Of a stretch of 64,000 nt of DNA, positions 17,798-24,417 are shown piece after piece. Location: positions 4,728,501 through 4,792,500 of the forward strand of contig NZ_CP133111.1 in assembly GCF_033001325.1 (NCBI RefSeq). Reading direction: 5' to 3'. The position numbers and the translations under genes were made by a program. The DNA is from Rhodopseudomonas sp. BAL398. Its GTDB lineage: Bacteria; Pseudomonadota; Alphaproteobacteria; Rhizobiales; Xanthobacteraceae. The stretch's first letter is position 1. Each line of letters starts with the position of its first letter. The notes under the pieces are model-generated. The model was not told the origin of the DNA and did no database searches. It worked only from the letters and a program-made list of their open reading frames with translations.

Positions 17798-18553
17798 ATG
17801 GCCTTTCGCGCTCTTCTTTATCGCCGTCCTACTGAACCGCAGACCCTCGCCGTCAAGTTTGGCTCGCAGATTTTCGCCATTCGTTTGCGCCGACATCGGC
17901 GCGCGCGACGCTACACACTTCGGATTCATCCAAGTGATCGTGAGGCGATTCTGACCATGCCGCCACGCGGCACGCTCGCCGACGCGAAGGAATTTGCGCA
18001 GCGCCACGGCGCCTGGATTGCGGCGCGGCTCGGCCGCTTGCCGAAGGCGGCCCCGTTCCACCCCGGAACCCTGGTGCCGCTGCGCGGTCACGACCACAAG
18101 ATCGTGCATCGCGCTGGCGTGCGCGGCACGGTGTGGACCGAGATCCGCGATTCCGGTGAGCGGATCATCTGCGTCGCCGGCGAGGCCGAACACATCGATC
18201 GCCGGGTGCATGATTTTCTCAAGCGCGAGGCGCGCAAGGATCTGCAGAAGGCGTCGCAGCATTATGCCGAGGCGCTCGGCGTCAAGGTGACGCGGATTTC
18301 GATCCGTGATCAGTCCAGCCGCTGGGGCTCCTGCACCTCGGCCGGGTCGCTGTCGTTCTCCTGGCGCCTGATCCTGTCGCCGCCTTATGTGCTGGATTAT
18401 CTCGCCGCGCATGAAGTCGCGCATCTGGTGGAGATGAACCATTCGGCCCGGTTCTGGAAGGTGGTCGCCAAGGTCTGCCCCAGCGTCGAGCGCGCCAAGA
18501 CCTGGCTCGACACCCATGGCAACGACCTGCACCGCTACGGCATCAGCGACTGA
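17798..18553 (+). CDS. YgjP-like M48 family zinc metallopeptidase
   Basis: A 251-residue protein starting MAFRALLYRRP. It is of the YgjP/DUF45 family: RRHRRARRYTLRI near the N-terminus, QSSRWGSC at about 190, and the zinc-binding HEVAHLVEMNHSARFW (HExxH, with a third His in MNHS) at about 205-220. The WGSC motif and HExxH together are diagnostic of DUF45 (WLM-related) metalloproteases. No signal peptide. Two in-frame ATGs (17780, 17798) are possible; 17798 was chosen because family similarity begins there. Physiological substrate unknown. Confidence 0.83.
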   Translation: MAFRALLYRRPTEPQTLAVKFGSQIFAIRLRRHRRARRYTLRIHPSDREAILTMPPRGTLADAKEFAQRHGAWIAARLGRLPKAAPFHPGTLVPLRGHDHKIVHRAGVRGTVWTEIRDSGERIICVAGEAEHIDRRVHDFLKREARKDLQKASQHYAEALGVKVTRISIRDQSSRWGSCTSAGSLSFSWRLILSPPYVLDYLAAHEVAHLVEMNHSARFWKVVAKVCPSVERAKTWLDTHGNDLHRYGISD

Positions 18554-18570
18554 AGGCGCCAGCGCGCATG

Positions 18571-18671
18571 CGAGGGTTTTCGAGCGAGGTGGCTGCGGTT
18601 CGCGTGAAGAAACCCGTCAAACAACAATCCAGAGCTGCGGTTCTGATCTATCAGAACCGCAATGGCTCTGG
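18571..18671. repeat. Family G repeat, full copy in reverse orientation
   Basis: The reverse complement aligns with the element at 1598-1701 over its whole length: a GCGGTTCTGAT/ATCAGAACCGC stem, a CAGCTCTGGATTGTTGTTTGACG spacer type and the TTCACGCGAACCG ... GCTCGAAAACC end. It fills the space between the convergent metallopeptidase and PBP genes and ends two bases before the PBP stop codon. Confidence 0.8.
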
Positions 18672-18672
18672 C

Positions 18673-20844
18673 CTAGCGGCCCAACAGCCGATCCATCAGC
18701 CAGCCGTCGATTCCGCCCGATGATTCCGGGCGGACCGCCGCACGGGTCGGCTGCGAGGCCCCGCGCTGTGGCATCGCGAGTTCGCCGCCCGCCGTGTCGC
18801 CGCGCGTTGCTTCGGGGGCGGCGGAAGCCCAGCTGCTTCTCGCTCCTCCCGGCAGCGCCGCGACCGCGACGCCTTCATGCGCGGTGCGCATGAAGCGGCT
18901 CCAAACCTCGACCGGCAAGCCGCCGCCGGTGGCCTTTTTGGTCGGCGAATTGTCATCATTGCCGAACCAGACGCCGGTGACGAGGTGCGCGGTGTAGCCG
19001 ATGAACCAGGCGTCGCGGAAGTCCTGGCTGGTGCCGGTCTTGCCGGCCGCCGACCAGCCCGGGATGTCGGCCTTGCGCGCCGTGCCGCTGATCAGCGTCT
19101 GCTCCATCATGGCGTTCATCATTGCGACATTGCGCGGGTCGATCACCCGGTTCTGCGGATCGGGCGGCCGCGCATACAGCAATTTGTTGCCGGCGACGGT
19201 ACGGATGGTGTCGATCACATGCGGCGACACGCCGAGTCCGCCATTGGCGAACGGGACATAGGCGCCGACCAATTCGGTCAGCGACACTTCCGAAGTGCCG
19301 AGCGCGATCGAGGCATTGGCCTCGAGCTTCGATGCGATGCCGAGGCGATGCGCGGTGCGCACCACATTCTTGGGTCCCACCTCGAGCCCGAGCCGCACCG
19401 CCACGGTATTCAACGACATCGCCAGCGCCTGGGTCAGCGTCACCGCGCCGAAATATTCGTGGCCGTAATTCTCCGGCCGCCAGCCTTTGACGTCGAGGGG
19501 CGCATCCTGCCGGATCGTATCCGGCGTCAGCCCGGCCTCGATCGCGGTGAGATAGACGAACGGCTTGAACGCCGAGCCGGGCTGGCGCTTGGCGGTGACC
19601 GCGCGATTGAACTGGCTCTCGGCGTAATTGCGGCCGCCGACCATCGCGCGCACCGCGCCGTCCGTGGTCATCGCCACCAGCGCGCCTTGCGAGACCCGGT
19701 ATTTGACGCTCTTGGCCGCCAATTCATCGATTACAGCGGCTTCCGCGGCCGCCTGCAGCGTCGGATCGATAGAGGTTTCGACGACGATGCTCTGGTCGAT
19801 CTGGCCGACCAGATCGTCGAGCTCCTCGCCGATCCAATCGGCCACGTAGTTGATGGTGCCGGCGCTGGGCGGCTTGACGATGTAGAGCGGATGGGCGATC
19901 GCGGCCTGGGCCTGCTTATTGGTGATGAAGCCGGCGTCCGCCATCGTCGCCAGCACGGTCTGGGCGCGCTTCTCCGCGCCCTCCGGATTGCGGTTCGGCG
20001 CCAGTCGCGACGGCGATTTGACCAAGCCGGCCAGCATCGCGGCCTCCGCCAGCGAGACGTTCTTGGCCGATTTGCCGAAATAGCGCTGCGCCGCGGCTTC
20101 CACCCCATAGGCGCCGGAGCCGAAATAGACCCGGTTGAGGTACAGCTCCAGGATCTGGTCCTTGGAATGTTTGCGTTCCAGCCACAGCGCCAGCTCCAGC
20201 TCCTGCAGCTTGCGCGCCATGGTGCGCTCCTGGGTCAGGAACAGGTTCTTCGCCAGCTGCTGGGTCAATGTCGAGCCGCCTTGCGACACGCCGCGATGCG
20301 CGATATTGGCGACGATGGCGCGCGCGATGCCCAGCGGGTCGACGCCGAAATGGTGGTAGAAGCGGCGGTCCTCGATCGCGATGAACGCCTGCGGCAGATA
20401 GGGCGGCAGATCCTTCAGCGCGACATTGGTGCCGGCCATTTCGCCGCGGACCGACAGCCGGCTGCCGTCGTACCCGACGATGGTGATGGTCGGTGGTCGT
20501 TTCGGGATTTCCAGCGACTGGATCGCGGGCAGATGCGCGCCGACCCAGATCATCACGCCGACCACGGCGAGCATTGCCCAGATTCCGGCGACCGCGCTCC
20601 AATAGAACAGCCGGTAGAACCAACCGCTCACGCCGCGCCTGGATTTGGCCTTGCCACGCTTTGGCTTGTTGCCGCGCGGTTGCTCGCCGCTGCTGGGCTT
20701 GCTGGCGGGTTTCTTGCTCTTCGGTTTGCTGTCATAGGCGCCCGCGACCCGGTCCTGCGGGCCCAGGCGCAGCCCGGCCAGGGACGCCGAAAGGCCGAAT
20801 TGCGGCTCCCGTCGTGTGCTGGTTTTCTTCTTGCCCCACGCCAT
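18673..20844 (-). CDS. Class A penicillin-binding protein (PBP1A family)
   Basis: 723 residues. A basic, Lys/Pro/Ser-rich cytoplasmic tail (1-75) is followed by one membrane anchor (79-101). The GT51 glycosyltransferase domain has its catalytic Glu158 in EDRRFYHHFGVDP and QGGSTLTQQLAKNLF. A transpeptidase domain follows, with SxxK at Ser424 (GSAFKPF), SLN (MSLNTVA) and KTGT. It polymerises and cross-links peptidoglycan in the periplasm. The C-terminal 80 residues after KKATGGGLPVEVW are Pro/Ala-rich, probably disordered. The start at ATG 20844 (MAWGKKK) was preferred over an upstream in-frame ATG. Confidence 0.92.
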   Translation of the reverse strand: MAWGKKKTSTRREPQFGLSASLAGLRLGPQDRVAGAYDSKPKSKKPASKPSSGEQPRGNKPKRGKAKSRRGVSGWFYRLFYWSAVAGIWAMLAVVGVMIWVGAHLPAIQSLEIPKRPPTITIVGYDGSRLSVRGEMAGTNVALKDLPPYLPQAFIAIEDRRFYHHFGVDPLGIARAIVANIAHRGVSQGGSTLTQQLAKNLFLTQERTMARKLQELELALWLERKHSKDQILELYLNRVYFGSGAYGVEAAAQRYFGKSAKNVSLAEAAMLAGLVKSPSRLAPNRNPEGAEKRAQTVLATMADAGFITNKQAQAAIAHPLYIVKPPSAGTINYVADWIGEELDDLVGQIDQSIVVETSIDPTLQAAAEAAVIDELAAKSVKYRVSQGALVAMTTDGAVRAMVGGRNYAESQFNRAVTAKRQPGSAFKPFVYLTAIEAGLTPDTIRQDAPLDVKGWRPENYGHEYFGAVTLTQALAMSLNTVAVRLGLEVGPKNVVRTAHRLGIASKLEANASIALGTSEVSLTELVGAYVPFANGGLGVSPHVIDTIRTVAGNKLLYARPPDPQNRVIDPRNVAMMNAMMEQTLISGTARKADIPGWSAAGKTGTSQDFRDAWFIGYTAHLVTGVWFGNDDNSPTKKATGGGLPVEVWSRFMRTAHEGVAVAALPGGARSSWASAAPEATRGDTAGGELAMPQRGASQPTRAAVRPESSGGIDGWLMDRLLGR

Positions 20845-21057
20845 CCGCAACGCCCACATTTATCGAGGCTGACCCTAGCGGAGCGGGTTTAAAGTCGAGT
20901 TAAGCGATGGTTAAGGGTCTATTTCGCAGCGCGGAACCAACCCGCTGTCGGCCCGATTTGAGCCACCGCAAATGCCGGCACTTCTGTTGCGCTAGTCTGC
21001 ACGTTCGATCGATCATTGACCGATTGGCCCGACAGATCTGCTCTCAAGGACATCCGA

Positions 21058-21309
21058 ATGCCGCGCGTCCTGCTGCCTGCTCACGAAATCGAAGCGTTGC
21101 TCCTGGAGGATGTCCGCCAGCAACGCCACTGCGACAAGGTCGAGAGCATCCGCATCCGGCGCTGTCTTCCCGATGACGACAGCAACCGCGCCAATTGGAA
21201 GGTCGAATCGGTCGATTGCGGTCAGGCCAGCCGAGAATTTGCCGGCTCCGCGGTGGTGATCGCGATGGATCGCCTGCAGCGCGAATACGACGCCCTTCCC
21301 TGGGAATGA
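21058..21309 (+). CDS. Small conserved hypothetical protein
   Basis: An 83-residue soluble protein starting MPRVLLPAHEIEALLLEDVR. It has an N-terminal amphipathic helix, a central basic strand (ESIRIRRC), a Trp (NWKVESVDC) and a C-terminal helix with LQREYDALPWE. No known motif is recognised; two cysteines are present but not as a CxxC. The ATG has AAGGA eight bases upstream, a good site, while a TTG further up (21016) lacks one. It stands alone on the plus strand and appears to be a genuine short gene of the group. Confidence 0.6.
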   Translation: MPRVLLPAHEIEALLLEDVRQQRHCDKVESIRIRRCLPDDDSNRANWKVESVDCGQASREFAGSAVVIAMDRLQREYDALPWE

Positions 21310-21457
21310 GGCGCGCCACTGGCCTACGGCGCTTTCGCGAGCGAAGGTGATTGGCGTCCCGGGCAAAAGGGCTGATGATAGCGGCATTCACCCGGACGAT
21401 GCGACGGCCGCGCCGCCGGCGCTGATCCCGATCAGCCGTGTAATCGCCGACCGGCCG

Positions 21458-21661
21458 TCAATGATACGAGGAGCGGTCCGGCAGCTCCATCTCGCACATC
21501 AGCCAGCTCTTCATTTTGGCGCGGCTGGCGAAGCCCTTGGCTTCTTCGAGCAACTCGCTGCGCTCGGGCCCTTCCGGGGTCAATGCGGCCTCGATGTATT
21601 TGGCGACCGCCATCTCTTCGAGTTGATGCACCGTGAAATAGGGTCTGGGGTCTGATTTCAT
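21458..21661 (-). CDS. Small conserved hypothetical protein
   Basis: A 67-residue protein starting MKSDPRPYFTVHQLEEMAVAK. It is predicted almost entirely helical (two helices, TVHQLEEMAVAKYIEAAL and SELLEEAKGFASRAKMKSWL), a helical-hairpin size. No motif is recognised. From memory, proteins of this pattern (DPRPYFTV ... LEEMA) recur in Bradyrhizobium-like genomes, but I cannot verify that here. It is convergent with the 83-residue protein gene. No strong ribosome-binding site is visible. Confidence 0.5.
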   Translation of the reverse strand: MKSDPRPYFTVHQLEEMAVAKYIEAALTPEGPERSELLEEAKGFASRAKMKSWLMCEMELPDRSSYH

Positions 21662-21901
21662 GGTCTATTCGCCGCGTAGCGACGCCTTCCACTTCGTCGA
21701 GATCCAACCACCGAGTTGGCGACAAATGGAAATTACGTCACCATCTGTTTTTCTGTCTGTTCCAAATTGGTCGGCACCGTCGCCCTTGTCTAGTGCGTGA
21801 TATTACGAGTCAAGGCAACCCCATGACGGTTGCGTGGCGTCGGACTACCACCCCGCGTGGAAGGTCAGACGTGCGCGGTGCGATGGTGGGGTCGACGTGC
21901 C

Positions 21902-21933
21902 CTCATCCTCTCCCCGCAAAGGGAGAGGATGAG
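21902..21933. repeat. 13-bp perfect hairpin downstream of the binding-protein gene
   Basis: CTCATCCTCTCCC (21902-21914), loop CGCAAA, GGGAGAGGATGAG (21921-21933). It lies 85 bp after the stop of the minus-strand binding protein, without a T-tract. The arms resemble the outer arms of family B (38.7 and 60.7 kb). The remainder of 21662-22018 holds no gene I can support. Confidence 0.6.
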
Positions 21934-22018
21934 AGCCTGTCACGCGCCGCGGCTGCCGCGACTTGCGATCGCCGCGACAAGCGATCATCGCGCCTCGCCT
22001 TGATCGGAGGCGAAATTG

Positions 22019-23239
22019 CTAGCCCGCCGCATTGTCCTCGATGACCGGGCCGAACATCTCCCAGCGCTCGCCATTGAACTTCATCATCTGCAATTGCTTA
22101 TTGACGCGGTAATCGGTCGGCGAGGTGTTGACCACGATCCCGGGCAGCGACAGCTCAAGCTGCACGTCCTTGAGCGAGGTTGCCTGCTTCATGATGTTGG
22201 CGCGGGTGAGATCGTCGCCGCAGGCCTTGAGCACCTCAATCAAGAGTTGACTGTTGGAATAGCCATAGGTGTTGAACGACGAATTCTTGTCGCCATCGGG
22301 GTAATATTTTTCCATGAAGGCGAAGTAGTGCTTCATGCCCTCGTCGTCTTTCCACTTCGGATCGAGCGGGTCCTTGCCGTAATTGACGCTGATCACGCCC
22401 TTGGAATTGTCGAGGCCCGCGGGCTTCATCACCGCGCCGACCGAGGTGGCGTTGATGTCGAGGATGTGCACCGGATGCCAATCGAGAGCGGCGATCTTCT
22501 TGATCGCCTGGGCGGCGAATTTCGGGGTCGAGGCGTCAAACACCAGGTCGACGCCGAGCGACTTCATCTTGACGATCTGCGAATCGATCGTCGGGTCGGA
22601 CAGCTCATAGGAGGATTCGGAGACGATCATCTTCTCCGCCTTGTCGCCGAGCGCCGCTTTTAGCCCGGTGACGTAATCGCGGCCGAGATCGTCGTTCTGG
22701 AACAAGACGCCGATCTTGGCGTCGGGATAATTCTTCAGGATGTAACGGCCGTAAATCCGGCCCTCGGTCTGGTAGTTGGGGTTGAAGCCCATGGTCCAGG
22801 GATAGTTTTTCGGGTCGGTGAAGCGCGACGCGCCGGTGGCGGCGAATAGTTGCGGCACCTTCTTGGCGTTGAGATATTTCTGCACCGCCGCATTCGGCGG
22901 CGTGCCGATCAGCTGAAAGGTCAGCAGCACTTCGTCGCTTTCAACCAGCTTCCTGACCTGCTCGACGGTCTTCGGCGGCGAATAGGCGTCGTCATACTGG
23001 ATGAAGTTGATCTTGCGGCCGTTGACGCCGCCCTGGTCGTTGATCATCCTGAAGTAAGCGGCCTGGGTCTTGCCGATGGTCGCATAGGCCGACGCCGGGC
23101 CGGATAGCGGCGTGGTCTGGCCGATCTTGATCTCGGTGTCGGTGGCGCCGGGGTCGTATTTCTTCTGCGCGAAGGCCGGGGCGGCCGACAGCGCGATCGC
23201 GGCGACAGCCGCGGCCGTCGCATGAAAAATGCTCTTCAT
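22019..23239 (-). CDS. Branched-chain amino acid-type ABC transporter substrate-binding protein
   Basis: A 406-residue periplasmic binding protein of the LivK/Peripla_BP_6 type. Signal peptide MKSIFHATAAAVAAIALSAA with cleavage near AFAQ. The mature protein starts DTEIKIGQTTPLSGPASAY, the standard opening of this family, and NDQGGVNGRKINFIQYDDAY and IGVLFQNDDLGRDYV follow. Ligands of relatives range from leucine to aromatic acids, amides and urea. No permease or ATPase genes (livHMGF) lie in the neighbourhood, so this is an orphan that must use a transporter encoded elsewhere. A paired hairpin follows at 21902-21933. Confidence 0.9.
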   Translation of the reverse strand: MKSIFHATAAAVAAIALSAAPAFAQKKYDPGATDTEIKIGQTTPLSGPASAYATIGKTQAAYFRMINDQGGVNGRKINFIQYDDAYSPPKTVEQVRKLVESDEVLLTFQLIGTPPNAAVQKYLNAKKVPQLFAATGASRFTDPKNYPWTMGFNPNYQTEGRIYGRYILKNYPDAKIGVLFQNDDLGRDYVTGLKAALGDKAEKMIVSESSYELSDPTIDSQIVKMKSLGVDLVFDASTPKFAAQAIKKIAALDWHPVHILDINATSVGAVMKPAGLDNSKGVISVNYGKDPLDPKWKDDEGMKHYFAFMEKYYPDGDKNSSFNTYGYSNSQLLIEVLKACGDDLTRANIMKQATSLKDVQLELSLPGIVVNTSPTDYRVNKQLQMMKFNGERWEMFGPVIEDNAAG

Positions 23240-23415
23240 AGGATCGTGCCCTCCGATGTGGTTTGCCGGCGGTCTTGTCCGTTGATGCCGGAAGCCGCCG
23301 TTGCGCGGAGTGTGGATCAGTCGTTTGGTGAAGGCAATGGGGCGTGCGATGCCCAGAAGATGGGCGCGCGCAGACCTCGCGCCGAGACGCGGTTATCAGG
23401 GCAGCGCCGCACTAT

Positions 23416-23778
23416 CTAGGCCAGCCACACCAGGATCAGCGCCAGCGCCGCCGGGGCGGCCTGGACGTAAAGGATCCGCAGGCTCACCGTTTTCGCCCCA
23501 TAGGCGCCGGCGACCACCACGCAAAGCAGGAAGAATGTCTTGATCTGCAGTGCGATGGTGGGGTCCGGATGGATCAGGCCCCACAGCAGCCCGGCGGCCA
23601 GGAAGCCATTATACAGCCCCTGATTGGCGGCAAGCACGGCGGAGTCCCGCGCCCGTTCCGGCGTGTTCCGAAACGTCTTCAGGCCGATCGGTCTGGTCCA
23701 GAGAAACATTTCCAGCACCAGAAAATAGACATGCAGCGCGGCGACCAGCGCGACCACAGTGTTGGCGATTGCATTCAC
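23416..23778 (-). CDS. DUF1304 family membrane protein
   Basis: A 120-residue protein with four hydrophobic helices, starting at a GTG (VNAIANTVVALVAALHVYFL) with AGGGGA eight bases upstream. Conserved DUF1304 features are HVYFLVLEMFLW, TPERARDSAVLAANQGLYNGFLA in short pieces (NQGLYNGFLA) and VVAGAYGAKT. Members are small inner-membrane proteins of unknown function. The frame stays open far upstream, but only this part matches the family. It lies between the binding protein and the divergent DUF1330 gene. Confidence 0.78.
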   Translation of the reverse strand: MNAIANTVVALVAALHVYFLVLEMFLWTRPIGLKTFRNTPERARDSAVLAANQGLYNGFLAAGLLWGLIHPDPTIALQIKTFFLLCVVVAGAYGAKTVSLRILYVQAAPAALALILVWLA

Positions 23779-23865
23779 CGCGATTTCCCCTGAAGAAAGC
23801 CGGGATGGTAACCGTGCGACCCTAGCACAGGTCGCCACCGCGCAAAAAAAGCAAGGGAGATCCGC

Positions 23866-24294
23866 ATGACTGGACATATCGATCCGACCAAGGAGGTGTT
23901 CGCACAGTTTCGCGACAACGATCGCGAAGGCCAGATCCAGATGCTCAATCTGGTGCGGCTGAAGCCGCGCGCGGCCTATCCGGACGGTCGCGAGGCCACC
24001 GGCGCGGAGGCCTATGCCGCCTATGGCCGCGAGAGCGGTCCGGTATTTGTCAGGCTCGGCGGCAAGGTGGTGTGGCAGGGCCAATTCGAGCTGATGCTGA
24101 TTGGGCCGGCTGCGGAGCGCTGGGATCATTGCTTCATCGCAGAATATCCGAGCGTGGCGGCGTTCGTCGAGATGATCCGCGATCCGGTGTATCGCGAGGC
24201 GGTCAAGCATCGCCAGGCGGCGGTCGAAGATTCGCGGTTGATCCGGACCAAGCCGCTGGCGATCGGAAAGGGATTTGGCGAAATTCCCGACTGA
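23866..24294 (+). CDS. DUF1330 domain protein
   Basis: A 142-residue protein of the DUF1330 dimeric alpha/beta-barrel family. It shows QMLNLVRLKP (strand 1), GAEAYAAYGRESGPV (helix) and DHCFIAEYPSVAAFVEMIRD followed by PVYREAVKHRQAAVEDSRLI, the latter being the typical ferredoxin-like repeat. Function is uncharacterised. The ATG at 23866 has an AAGGGAGA ribosome-binding site. It is divergent from the DUF1304 gene and is followed, 123 bp later, by the second hybrid kinase on the same strand. Confidence 0.75.
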   Translation: MTGHIDPTKEVFAQFRDNDREGQIQMLNLVRLKPRAAYPDGREATGAEAYAAYGRESGPVFVRLGGKVVWQGQFELMLIGPAAERWDHCFIAEYPSVAAFVEMIRDPVYREAVKHRQAAVEDSRLIRTKPLAIGKGFGEIPD

Positions 24295-24417
24295 TCGCTC
24301 CGAGGGCAACCGCCAGGCGGCGACCGACGGCCAGCACCGCGCTGCGGTGGCGCCTCGAAGCGCCATAGGCTAGCCTTCGCGTCCCGCTTGCGGCCGCCTG
24401 ATTGAAAAGTTGAAGCC

